The notes under the pieces: generated by a model
Database searches by the model: none
Told to the model about the DNA's origin: nothing
What the model saw: the letters and a program-made list of their open reading frames with translations, nothing else
Origin: JACCZX01 sp963829995
GTDB lineage: Bacteria; Pseudomonadota; Gammaproteobacteria; Burkholderiales; Burkholderiaceae_F
Assembly: GCA_963829995.1 (NCBI GenBank)
Contig: CAWHKW010000005.1
Location: 124,001 to 188,000, forward strand
Reading direction: 5' to 3'
Length of the DNA stretch: 64,000 nt
Translations under genes and position numbers: made by a program
Shown here: positions 8,689-16,465 of the stretch, piece by piece
How the letters are laid out: each line of letters starts with the position of its first letter
How positions within the stretch are numbered: position 1 is the stretch's first letter

Positions 8689-8761
8689 CATGTTGCTCTT
8701 CGAACCCCGCCTGGGTTCTCACCCGCTCGTATGCGCCAAAGTAAACGGGCCATAAGGCCCG
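8689..8761. repeat. Two-hairpin intergenic element, related to the one at 13.59 kb
   Basis: Between the RidA gene and the next minus-strand gene lie two short-loop hairpins: gaaccc/gggttc (8702-8718) and cgggcc-ataa-ggcccg (8746-8761). The first is embedded in a stretch (8689-8721) that matches 13594-13624 almost base for base outside the loop (catgt.gctc.tcgaaccc ... gggttctca). A repeated extragenic element is inferred. It may also serve as a terminator for the convergent genes, though no T-run follows. Confidence 0.5.
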
Positions 8762-8776
8762 GAGAGCTGGCAGTGT

Positions 8777-9193
8777 CTATTTGTGCTTGGCCTCGGCCTT
8801 GTCGCGTGCAGTTCTGGTATCAGCCGCGCCAACTAAACCGGTAAGAAGGCTCAGTACCCAAACGAGAAGGACCAGGATGTAACCAACGAGCTCGTCGAGC
8901 GCGTACGTCCCAGAGTTCACGATCTTCAAGAAGAAATAAAAACTAAGAGCCGCGAGGATTAGAAAATTGGGCAGCCAAGCGCAAAGGAGGCCCACCCGTC
9001 GAGGGACAAGCAGACCGGTGGAATCTCGCAGTCCTTCTTTGCGGCTCACCAGGAACAGGTATATCCCCAGTACAAGTAACGGACCGCAGACGAAGAGCGC
9101 GTCCTTAACTGCCGCGGGGGATCCACCGCGCGCGAATACAGCCCAAGTGGACAGCCAGACAACGAAGGTCGATACGAGAACGAAGTAGGCCAT
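8777..9193 (-). CDS. Small four-helix membrane protein, unknown
   Basis: 138 residues from the ATG at 9193, chosen because gggggag sits six bases upstream. An in-frame ATG 24 bases earlier has no such site. Four hydrophobic segments are visible: MAYFVLVSTFVVWLSTW, LFVCGPLLVLGIYLFLV, FLILAALSFYFFLKIV and LVGYILVLLVWVLSLLTGL. A charged tail (ARDKAEAKHK) is probably cytoplasmic. I recognise no family. Base composition is less GC-rich than in the neighbours, as is the whole 8.6-10.1 kb patch, which may be a late arrival. Confidence 0.65.
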   Translation of the reverse strand: MAYFVLVSTFVVWLSTWAVFARGGSPAAVKDALFVCGPLLVLGIYLFLVSRKEGLRDSTGLLVPRRVGLLCAWLPNFLILAALSFYFFLKIVNSGTYALDELVGYILVLLVWVLSLLTGLVGAADTRTARDKAEAKHK

Positions 9194-9394
9194 GCACACT
9201 CCCCCGTTTTTTGACACCGAGACGATTCAAGCTCGGATTCGGAACGAAGACGTCAGGCTTCCGGGCGAGTATTAAACGGTAATACTGCGAGAATCGTTTC
9301 GCCGCCGCGCATTACAAGCGCCAGTGGCACCGTCAGCATCTTGCCTTAGTGACCTAAGGGCTCGCTGGGGCTGGGTCTACCGGTCGTCGACAAC

Positions 9395-9682
9395 TTGTAC
9401 AACGTCGTTACTCCCTCCGCCGTTCAGCACAGCATAGTGCAGCCCGGTAGCTTGGCATCAGCTAAAGCAAACGCAATGATCAGAGGCAAGCAGTTCTACT
9501 CGATGGCTGTCCCAGGAATCAAGAAGGCGCAGGCGGCACGCCCCGCTACATCGTCATGGGCGTGGTACACGATGGGCTATCCAAATAACTACGGATGCTG
9601 GGACATGGTAGCGGCAAACCCTGCCACTGATTACCGTTCGGGTGCATGGTGGCTATACGGTGGAGACAAACCTCCCGTGTAG
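9395..9682 (+). CDS. Orphan open reading frame, unknown; possibly a gene remnant
   Basis: A 95-codon frame that can only begin at a TTG (or at the ATG at 9476). Its second half is rich in aromatic residues (WAWYTMGYPNNYGCWDM, SGAWWLYGG), unlike random high-GC translation. I recognise no family, there is no clear ribosome site, and a stop lies 45 bases upstream of the TTG in the same frame. A strong terminator follows at 9769-9794. It could be a small secreted or phage-derived protein, or the tail of a decayed gene. Confidence 0.3.
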   Translation: MYNVVTPSAVQHSIVQPGSLASAKANAMIRGKQFYSMAVPGIKKAQAARPATSSWAWYTMGYPNNYGCWDMVAANPATDYRSGAWWLYGGDKPPV

Positions 9683-9768
9683 CGCGTAACGGGTCCCGAT
9701 AACTCTGCGGGTGGTGGTGTTTATGGCGAAGGCGGAGCAGTCTGCAAAATCTAACGGCCGCCCATAAC

Positions 9769-9794
9769 AAAAACGGCCCTTCGGGGCCGTTTTT
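9769..9794. terminator. Bidirectional intrinsic terminator
   Basis: A perfect 11-base stem, aaaaacggccc / gggccgttttt, around a ttcg tetraloop, with the A and T runs making it functional on both strands. It lies between the plus-strand orphan frame (ends 9682) and the minus-strand cysteine-rich gene (ends 9812), so it can stop both. Confidence 0.9.
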
Positions 9795-9811
9795 GCTAGT
9801 GACGCTCGCGC

Positions 9812-9973
9812 TCAGGCGTGTGTCGTAGCGGACGTATACCCAGTCGGCAGCACTGCGTCAGGGTTGCACTGCAGACACGGCATGCCGGCGGCGTCATCGT
9901 CTTTGACGCACGGCCAGGACGCTTCACATGCTTCGCAAACGAACACCTTGTGTTCGCAGAACAGGCAGTTCAT
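9812..9973 (-). CDS. Small cysteine-rich, zinc-ribbon-like protein (53 aa)
   Basis: 53 residues, opening MNCLFCEHKVFVCEACE, followed by SWPCVKDD and MPCLQCNPDA. Three CxxC pairs plus a lone Cys between the second and third suggest a zinc-binding knuckle or ribbon. Such spacing is very unlikely by chance in a 162-base frame. A GTG 18 bases upstream is an alternative start. The frame ends 17 bases before the bidirectional terminator, as expected for a real transcript. It sits about 160 bases from tRNA-Ser(GGA). I recognise no named family; function unknown. Confidence 0.55.
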   Translation of the reverse strand: MNCLFCEHKVFVCEACEASWPCVKDDDAAGMPCLQCNPDAVLPTGYTSATTHA

Positions 9974-10131
9974 GCTGCTTCGCAAGCCCACGCCAGCGCA
10001 AATAGGATCCGATGTGCATTACATGTCGCACGCCAGGTTGCTGCGGGAACCATACGCCCCACGTTCGCGTGTCGAAGCGCAAAAGGTCCGTAGTATCGAA
10101 CTGGTAGAAGCCGATTGGTCCGGGGGGATTC

Positions 10132-10222
10132 TGGCGGAGAGAGTGGGATTCGAACCCACGATAGGCTTTTGACCTATACACACTTTCCAGGCGTGCGCCT
10201 TCGACCGCTCGGCCATCTCTCC
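10132..10222 (-). tRNA. tRNA-Ser (anticodon GGA)
   Basis: 91 nt with the CCA end encoded. The minus strand reads ggagaga...tctctcc for the acceptor stem and gtggg-ttcgaat-cccac for the T arm. It has the long variable arm of class II tRNAs (ataggtcaaaagcctat). The anticodon loop is ctggaaa, giving GGA, which reads UCC and UCU. The gene ends the minus-strand run that includes acs and starts 17 bases after the acs stop. Confidence 0.97.
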
Positions 10223-10238
10223 GGTTTGTTCAATACAA

Positions 10239-12209
10239 CTAGAGCGTCACTTTCAGCTGCTCCAGTATCGCCGGGTTTTCCAGCGTCGATACATCCTGCG
10301 TGATCTCTTCGCCGCGCGCGATCGAGCGCAGCAGGCGACGCATGATCTTTCCGGAGCGGGTCTTCGGCAGATTGTCGCCGAAGCGAATGTCCTTCGGCTT
10401 CGCGATCGCGCCGATTTCCTTGCCGACCCAATCGCGCAACTGCTTGGCGATCTTCTGGCCATCTTCGCCGTTGGGCCGCGCTTGCTTTAGTACGACAAAC
10501 GCACAGATGGCTTCGCCGGTAGTGTCGTCGGGCCGCGCGACCACGGCTGCTTCCGCCACCAGCGCGTTCGACACCAGCGCCGATTCGATCTCCATCGTTC
10601 CAAGTCGATGCCCCGAAACGTTCAGCACGTCGTCAACTCGTCCCATGAACGTGAAATAACCCGTGTCCTTGTCACGCACCGAGGCGTCGCCGGCCAGGTA
10701 CAACGTGCCGCCCAGCTCGTCCGGGTAATACGACTTCTTGTAGCGCTCCGGATCACCCCAGATGGTGCGAATCATCGAGGGCCATGGGCGCTTGATGACT
10801 ATCAATCCACCCTGGCCATTGGGCACGTCGTGCCCCGTTTCATCGACGATCGCCGCCATGATGCCCGGCAACGGTAGCGTGGCCGAGCCGGGTACCGTCG
10901 GCGTGGCTCCGGGCAGCGGCGTGATCATGTGTCCGCCCGTCTCTGTTTGCCACCAGGTGTCGACGATTGGACAGCGCGATTGACCGACCACCGTGTGGTA
11001 CCACATCCATGCTTCCGGATTGATCGGCTCGCCGACGGTGCCAAGCAACCGCAGCTTGGACAGATCGTATTTCTTCGGCAGCTCACCCCCCGCTTTGATC
11101 AACGAACGAATCGCGGTCGGCGCCGTGTAGAAGATAGTGACGCCGTGGTCCTGACACATCTTCCAGAAGCGTCCTGCATCGGGATACGTCGGCACGCCTT
11201 CAAAAATTACTTCAGTGGCGCCGACGGCCAGCGGGCCGTAGCAGACGTAGGTGTGGCCGGTGACCCAGCCGACGTCTGCCGTGCACCAGAAAACATCCGA
11301 CGGCTTGATGTCGAACGTCCATTTCATCGTCAGCACGGCCCACAGCAGATAGCCGCCGGTCGAGTGCTGCACCCCCTTCGGTTTGCCGGTCGAGCCGGAG
11401 GTGTAAAGGATGAACAGCGGATGCTCGGCACCGACCGGTACCGGGTCGCACGTCGTGGGCTGCTGCGCCACCACGTCGTGCATCCACTTGTCGCGCCCTT
11501 CGGTCCACGCGACCTTGCCGCCGGTGCGCCGATAGATGATCACGTTGCGCACCTTGTCGCAACCGCCCATCGCAAATGCGTCGTCGATCGCTGCTTTCAG
11601 CGCAATCGCCTTGCCGCCGCGCATCTGTTCGTCGGCTGCGATGATCAGCGTCGCTCCGGCATCGATGACTCGTTCCTGCACGCTCTTGGCCGAGAAACCG
11701 CCGAACACGACGGAGTGCGTGATGCCGAGCCGCGCGCAGGCCTGCATCGCAACCACGGCCTCGACCGACATCGGCATGTAAACAATCGCGCGCTCGCCTT
11801 TCGCATGTCCCAGCGCCTTGATGCCGTTGGCGAGCTGGCATACCTTCGCGTGCAGCTCGCGGTACGTGACCTTTGTCACCTGGCCGTCGTCGGCCTCGAA
11901 AATAATTGCGACTTTGTCGGCGTTGCCGTTCTCGAGGTTGCGATCAAGACAGTTGTAGGAGGCATTCAGCTCGCCGTCGGCGAACCACTTGTAGAACGGC
12001 GCCTTCGATTCATCCAGCACCTGCGTGAACGGCTTGCTCCACTGCAGATTCTCGCGCGCCAATCGTGCCCAGAACCCGTTGTAGTCCTGCTCGGCTTCGG
12101 TCCGCAACGCCTTGAAGGCCTCCATGCCCGAGATATTGGCCTGTCGCACAAATTCCGCGCTGGGCGGAAACACTCGCTGTTCCTGCGAGACTGATTCGAT
12201 GTTGCCCAT
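10239..12209 (-). CDS. acs: Acetyl-CoA synthetase (AMP-forming)
   Basis: 656 residues, full length for the family. Adenylation motifs are in order: YTSGSTGKPKGVQH (phosphate loop, about residue 270), WWQTETGGHM, the SGHRLGTMEIES hinge and the C-terminal KTRSGKIMRRLLR with the catalytic, acetylation-regulated lysine. The enzyme converts acetate, ATP and CoA to acetyl-CoA, AMP and pyrophosphate; the ppa product at 30.4 kb would pull that reaction forward. It is not next to an acetate permease. No GNAT-type Pat acetylase or sirtuin gene adjoins it. Confidence 0.97.
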   Translation of the reverse strand: MGNIESVSQEQRVFPPSAEFVRQANISGMEAFKALRTEAEQDYNGFWARLARENLQWSKPFTQVLDESKAPFYKWFADGELNASYNCLDRNLENGNADKVAIIFEADDGQVTKVTYRELHAKVCQLANGIKALGHAKGERAIVYMPMSVEAVVAMQACARLGITHSVVFGGFSAKSVQERVIDAGATLIIAADEQMRGGKAIALKAAIDDAFAMGGCDKVRNVIIYRRTGGKVAWTEGRDKWMHDVVAQQPTTCDPVPVGAEHPLFILYTSGSTGKPKGVQHSTGGYLLWAVLTMKWTFDIKPSDVFWCTADVGWVTGHTYVCYGPLAVGATEVIFEGVPTYPDAGRFWKMCQDHGVTIFYTAPTAIRSLIKAGGELPKKYDLSKLRLLGTVGEPINPEAWMWYHTVVGQSRCPIVDTWWQTETGGHMITPLPGATPTVPGSATLPLPGIMAAIVDETGHDVPNGQGGLIVIKRPWPSMIRTIWGDPERYKKSYYPDELGGTLYLAGDASVRDKDTGYFTFMGRVDDVLNVSGHRLGTMEIESALVSNALVAEAAVVARPDDTTGEAICAFVVLKQARPNGEDGQKIAKQLRDWVGKEIGAIAKPKDIRFGDNLPKTRSGKIMRRLLRSIARGEEITQDVSTLENPAILEQLKVTL

Positions 12210-12300
12210 TTTGTTGGTCTACACCTTGTTGAAGTGAAGTGGGAGCGGTGCTACGGGAGCAACAAGATTAACGCTTTTGGTGCTTCCGGGCGACCGCCGC

Positions 12301-13218
12301 TCAAGCGCTGCTTAACAGGCGCGTCAGCGTCAGTGCATTCCGCTGCCCCTGGTCTTCGTAGTTGTTGTTGAAGATAACGTCCACCTGCGTCACCTGACCG
12401 GCAAGCTCTGCGATCGACTGCGCCAGTTCTGCAAGCTCTGTATCCGAGTAGTCGTAGTTGAATCGATCCGAAGCCGCGCCGCTGCGGATGTTCCAGGTCG
12501 CCTTGTTTCTTCCGTGCAGGCGAACCAGCGCGAATCTCGGATGAGTGACCTCCCAGTGCGCATTGACTGCATTCAGAAACCCCTGCGGCGAATCGACAAC
12601 GGTGTGCACCAGCGCATGCTCGCGTTCGAACTCCACCGTATGCTCGCGATGCGAACTGCTGAACCAACTCTGATGCCGAAACTCGGCCGAAACCACAAAC
12701 TGCGCCATGCGCTCCCGGCACTCGGTGATGTGTGCGCGCGCGGCAGTCGAATACGTAATTGACGGCGTGAACTGAAAGTGCACCAAGCCGAGCTTGCCGC
12801 TTGCTTGCAGCGGCTCGAGCGCCTCGATGAAAAACTGCCACAGCAGATCGAGCAGGTCGTCCGGCACGTCGCGATACTTGACGCTTTTCCTGGCCACGAT
12901 CGCCGCCGGAAGACGATCGCGCACTGGGGGCGGCAACACATCGATGCCCGTCTGATGTCCGGTGAACAAACGAAACGCCTTGACGTTGAACGTGAACCCG
13001 GCCGGCGTGCGCTCGGCCCACACTTTCGCGTTGTCGATCGACGGCAGCGCGTAGTAGCTGCTGTTGACTTCGACCACAGGGAACACGCTCGCGTAGTAGC
13101 GCAGCCGGTCTTCGGCCGAGTTGCAACCCTTCGGATAAAAGCGGCGCGACTTGATCAGCGTCGGATCGGTCCACGACGCGGTGCCGACCAGTATTCGGGC
13201 TTTCGGCACGCGCGCCAC
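12301..13218 (-). CDS. DUF72 domain protein (YecE-like)
   Basis: 305 residues. It starts ARILVGTASWTDPTLI and continues RFYPKGCNSAEDRLRYYASVFPVVEVNSSYY, the typical DUF72 N-terminus. Later come PAGFTFNVKAFRLFTGHQ and DVIFNNNYEDQGQRNALTL, the family's C-terminal block. These TIM-barrel proteins are widespread but have no settled biochemical function. It lies between acs and dodecin on the same strand, with a 91-base gap to acs. Confidence 0.9.
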   Translation of the reverse strand: MARVPKARILVGTASWTDPTLIKSRRFYPKGCNSAEDRLRYYASVFPVVEVNSSYYALPSIDNAKVWAERTPAGFTFNVKAFRLFTGHQTGIDVLPPPVRDRLPAAIVARKSVKYRDVPDDLLDLLWQFFIEALEPLQASGKLGLVHFQFTPSITYSTAARAHITECRERMAQFVVSAEFRHQSWFSSSHREHTVEFEREHALVHTVVDSPQGFLNAVNAHWEVTHPRFALVRLHGRNKATWNIRSGAASDRFNYDYSDTELAELAQSIAELAGQVTQVDVIFNNNYEDQGQRNALTLTRLLSSA

Positions 13219-13261
13219 GCGATCGGCGCCGTAACGCCGGGCTTGCCTCGAAGCGAATTGG

Positions 13262-13465
13262 CTAGTCGTTCAAGACAAAGGTCACTTTCAGAATCACTTT
13301 GAAACCTGTCACCTTGCCTTTTTCGATCGTTACCTCCTGATCCTTCACCCATGCGCCTTTGACATTCTTCAACGTCTTGTTCGCGCGTGCGACACCTTGC
13401 AGGATTGCGTCTTCGAAGCTTTTTTTGCTGACGCTGCTGATTTCGCTGATGCGTGCGACTGTCAT
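13262..13465 (-). CDS. Dodecin (flavin-storage protein)
   Basis: 67 residues, the exact size of dodecins: MTVARISEISSVSKKSFEDA at the start, then VKGAWVKDQEVTIEKGKVTGF and VILKVTFVLND at the end. Dodecins assemble into hollow dodecamers that bind flavin pairs (bacterial type: FMN/FAD or riboflavin) between stacked tryptophans; the single Trp in KGAWVKDQ is that residue. The ribosome site is ggag upstream of the ATG. It follows the hairpin array on the minus strand. Confidence 0.95.
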   Translation of the reverse strand: MTVARISEISSVSKKSFEDAILQGVARANKTLKNVKGAWVKDQEVTIEKGKVTGFKVILKVTFVLND

Positions 13466-13508
13466 ATGGATTCTCCGTGATTGTTAGTGAAAGAGGGTGG
13501 GATTGCTC

Positions 13509-13679
13509 GCGTATCGCCTTATGGCGATGCGCTCGTCCGCGCTTTGCGCGGACCGACGCGCGTGGCGCGTCGTCGTTCGCGACATGCCCCCGGCATGTCG
13601 CTCCTCGAACCCTGTGGGTTCTCAGCCATCCGATAGTCCGCCAATGAAATCGGGCCTCGCGGCCGATTTCAATGGCGGA
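13509..13679. repeat. Array of six consecutive short-loop hairpins
   Basis: Six inverted repeats sit in a row with small spacers, each of different sequence: 13509-13532 (10-base arms, one wobble, loop ttat), 13535-13553 (8, loop ttt), 13555-13571 (7, loop gtg), 13579-13601 (10, loop ccc), 13607-13621 (6, loop tgt) and 13637-13679 (17, one mismatch, loop nine bases). The last overlaps the CCA end of tRNA-Ser(CGA). It could be a compound terminator and processing region for the tRNA transcript, or a mosaic extragenic repeat. Part of it recurs at 8689-8721. No direct repeats are present. Confidence 0.75.
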
Positions 13680-13763
13680 GAGGGTGGGATTCGAACCCAC
13701 GTTACGGTAGAACCGTAAACCAGATTTCGAGTCTGGCGCATTCGACCACTCTGCCACCTCTCC
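13673..13763 (-). tRNA. tRNA-Ser (anticodon CGA)
   Basis: 91 nt with encoded CCA. The minus strand gives acceptor stem ggagagg/cctctcc, a T arm gtggg-ttcgaat-cccac and a long variable arm (ttacggttctaccgtaa). The anticodon stem-loop is ccaga-ctcgaaa-tctgg, so the anticodon is CGA, which reads UCG. It is 39 bases downstream of serS, the enzyme that charges it. Confidence 0.97.
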
Positions 13764-13802
13764 GATGCGCGTCGAGCGGCGAATTATATCTGCGCGTCGT
13801 CG

Positions 13803-15092
13803 CTACACCGGGCGCAGAACCGAAGCGCCGTCGATGAACGGCCGCAGCGCGATCGGTATCTCAACACTGCCGTCGGCTCGTTGATGGTTTTCGAGCACGG
13901 CGACCAGTGTGCGTCCAACCGCGAGGCCAGAGCCGTTCAGTGTGTGCACGAACTCGGTCTTGCCTTGCGCATTCTTGAAGCGCGCCTGCATCCGCCGCGC
14001 CTGGAATGCTTCGCAGTTGGAGCAGGACGAGATTTCGCGATACGCGTTCTGACCCGGTAGCCAGGCTTCGACGTCATACGTCTTGGTCGAGCCGAATCCG
14101 GTGTCTCCGCTACACAGCAGCATCACGCGATACGGCAACTCGAGTTTCTGCAGCACCGCTTCAGCGTGGCGCACCATTTCTTCGTGCGCTTCGTACGAGC
14201 TCGCAGGATGCGCGATCTGCACCATCTCGACCTTGTCGAACTGGTGGTTGCGAATCATGCCGCGCGTGTCCTTGCCATAGCTGCCCGCTTCCGAGCGAAA
14301 GCACGGCGTATGCGCGGTCAGCTTCAGCGGCAGGTCCGATTCTTTCAGGATTTCATCGCGTACGGTGTTGGCCAGCGCTATCTCGGAGGTCGAGATCAAA
14401 TACATCTCTTCTTTCTCGTCACCGCCGCCTTTCGTGACCCAGAACATGTCGTCGCGGAATTTCGGCAGCTGCGTCGTGCCGACAAGGCTTTCCGCATTGA
14501 CGATGTACGGGGTGTAGTACTCGGTGTAGCCATGCTCGCGCGTCTGAATGTCGAGCATGAACTGCGCGAGCGCGCGGTGCAGTCGCGCCAGCGGTCCGCG
14601 CAGCAGCGTGAAGCGCGAACCCGACAACTTGGCTGCGGTATCGAAGTCGAGGCCGAGCGGCGTGCCGACGTCGACGTGATCCTTCACCGGAAAGTCAAAC
14701 GCTCGCGGTGTGCCCCAGCGGCGCACCTCGACGTTGTCATCGGCCGATAAGCCGATCGGAACGGATTCGTGGACCAGGTTCGGAACTTCGAGCATCCATT
14801 GCTGCAACTTCTGCTGAATGCCGGCGAGCTGCGCCTCCAGCTTCTTGACCTCGTCCGGAATCGAGCCTGCCTCGGCGAGCAGACTCGTCGCATCCTGCCC
14901 TTTCGCTTTCAGCATGCCGACCTGCTTCGACAGCGCGTTACGCCGCGCCTGCAGTTCCTCCGTCTTCGTCTGCACCAACTTGCGATCGGCTTCGAGAGCG
15001 TTGAAGCGATCAACGTCGAACTCGTAGCCGCGCGCTTTCAACCGCGCCGCGACAGCGGCAACATCCCTACGCAACATATTGATATCGAGCAT
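13803..15092 (-). CDS. serS: Seryl-tRNA synthetase
   Basis: 429 residues. An N-terminal tRNA-binding coiled coil (about residues 30-105) precedes the class II core, seen in TSEIALANTVRDEIL, the motif 2 block FRSEAGSYGKDTRGMIRNHQ, EISSCSNCEAFQARRM and the motif 3 region NGSGLAVGRTLVAVLENHQ. It charges tRNA-Ser. The gene starts nine bases after the rarA stop, as in the enterobacterial lolA-rarA-serS order, and is followed by a serine tRNA. Confidence 0.98.
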   Translation of the reverse strand: MLDINMLRRDVAAVAARLKARGYEFDVDRFNALEADRKLVQTKTEELQARRNALSKQVGMLKAKGQDATSLLAEAGSIPDEVKKLEAQLAGIQQKLQQWMLEVPNLVHESVPIGLSADDNVEVRRWGTPRAFDFPVKDHVDVGTPLGLDFDTAAKLSGSRFTLLRGPLARLHRALAQFMLDIQTREHGYTEYYTPYIVNAESLVGTTQLPKFRDDMFWVTKGGGDEKEEMYLISTSEIALANTVRDEILKESDLPLKLTAHTPCFRSEAGSYGKDTRGMIRNHQFDKVEMVQIAHPASSYEAHEEMVRHAEAVLQKLELPYRVMLLCSGDTGFGSTKTYDVEAWLPGQNAYREISSCSNCEAFQARRMQARFKNAQGKTEFVHTLNGSGLAVGRTLVAVLENHQRADGSVEIPIALRPFIDGASVLRPV

Positions 15093-15101
15093 GGCCGAAT
15101 G

Positions 15102-16403
15102 CTACTTGGCGGCGTTCAGACGACGCAGTTCAGCAAGCCGCTCGGCGATGCGCGCTTCGACGCCGCGATCGGTCGGCTGATACCACCGCTGCGTGCTCAC
15201 GCCCTCCGGCAGATACGTCTCGCCCGCTGCTACCGCGCCGGCTTCGTCGTGGGCGTAGCGATACCCCTCGCCGTAGCCAAGTTCTTTCATCAGCCGCGTC
15301 GGCGCGTTACGCAGATGCATCGGCACCGGCCGCGAGCCGTCCTGCTCGACGAATGCGCGCACGGCACCGTACGCGCGGTAAACCGCATTGGATTTCGGCG
15401 CACACGCGAGGTACACGATCGCCTGCGCCAGAGCGAGCTCACCTTCCGGCGATCCGAGCCGCTCGTAGGTGTCGGCGGCAGCCAGCGCAACTTCGAGCGC
15501 GCGCGGGTCGGCCAGGCCGATATCCTCGGTTGCCATTCTTATCGCACGCCGCGCGACGTAGCGCGGATCGACGCCGCCGTCGAACATGCGCACCATCCAG
15601 TACAGCGACGCGTCGGGATCGGAGCCTCGAACGGACTTGTGCAACGCTGAGATCTGGTCGTAGAAGTTTTCGCCGCCCTTGTCGAACCGGCGCAGCGTGG
15701 CGGGCAATGAGTCACGCAGAAAATCGGCGCTGATCGACGAGAGGTTCTTATCGCGTGCCGCGTTGCCAACCACTTCCAGCGCATTGAGCAAGCGACGCGC
15801 GTCACCGTCGGCAAGATCGAACAGCATGCTGCGGGCTTGCGCTTCGATCGTCAGCGATTCGGGCTCAAGCGCCAGCGCTCGGTCGAGCAGAACCTCGAGT
15901 TCGGCGCGCGACAGCGGCTGCAACACATAGACCGCAGCGCGCGACAGCAGCGCGCCGATCACTTCAAACGACGGATTCTCGGTCGTAGCGCCGACAAACA
16001 CGAACAGCCCCGACTCGACATGCGGCAGAAACGCATCCTGCTGCGCTTTGTTGAACCGGTGTACCTCGTCTACGAATACGACGGTCGGCTTGCCCGACTG
16101 CGCCCGCGTGACCTGCGCGCGCTCGACCGCGTCGCGAATGTCCTTGACTCCGCCCAACACGGCCGATATCGCGATGAAGTTAAGCCCGAACGCATCGGCC
16201 ATCAGCCGCGCCAGCGTCGTCTTTCCAACGCCGGGCGGGCCCCACAGGATCATCGAGTGCGGCCGGCCCGATTCGAAGGCGACACGTAGCGGCTTGCCGG
16301 GCCCGAGCAGATGCGATTGCCCAACAACGTCATCGATCGCGCGCGGTCGCATGCGTTCGGCCAGTGGTACGCCGGCAGCAGCGGTGGTGAACAGGTCTTG
16401 CAT
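15102..16403 (-). CDS. rarA: Replication-associated recombination protein A (AAA+ ATPase)
   Basis: 433 residues from MQDLFTTAAAGVPLAERMRP; the open frame runs 63 bases further up, but this is the family start. Walker A is WGPPGVGKTT and Walker B is VVFVDEVHRFNKAQQDAFLP; the sensor region is VGATTENPSFEVIGALLSR. The C-terminal part (GSDPDASLYWMVRMFDGGVD, YLPEGVSTQRWYQP) is the MgsA/RarA tetramerisation region. It acts at stalled replication forks with SSB. It is upstream of serS in the same direction. Confidence 0.95.
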   Translation of the reverse strand: MQDLFTTAAAGVPLAERMRPRAIDDVVGQSHLLGPGKPLRVAFESGRPHSMILWGPPGVGKTTLARLMADAFGLNFIAISAVLGGVKDIRDAVERAQVTRAQSGKPTVVFVDEVHRFNKAQQDAFLPHVESGLFVFVGATTENPSFEVIGALLSRAAVYVLQPLSRAELEVLLDRALALEPESLTIEAQARSMLFDLADGDARRLLNALEVVGNAARDKNLSSISADFLRDSLPATLRRFDKGGENFYDQISALHKSVRGSDPDASLYWMVRMFDGGVDPRYVARRAIRMATEDIGLADPRALEVALAAADTYERLGSPEGELALAQAIVYLACAPKSNAVYRAYGAVRAFVEQDGSRPVPMHLRNAPTRLMKELGYGEGYRYAHDEAGAVAAGETYLPEGVSTQRWYQPTDRGVEARIAERLAELRRLNAAK

Positions 16404-16465
16404 CGTTGGGGGAGTTGTCGTCAACAGGCTAGCATCTGCTTTGCTTCGGTACTTCAGAGGACACA

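Noticed and set aside
10929..12194. Long open frame on the plus strand opposite acs
   Set aside because: Antisense shadow of a fully conserved acs gene; composition is Arg/His-rich as expected from GC-rich antisense.
13509..13679. CRISPR-like array
   Set aside because: The units are hairpins of different sequence with no direct repeats or constant spacers, and no cas genes are present in the window.
10132..13763. tRNA-bounded genomic island between the two serine tRNAs
   Set aside because: The content (acs, DUF72, dodecin) is ordinary core metabolism, the tRNA ends are not direct-repeat att sites and no integrase is present.
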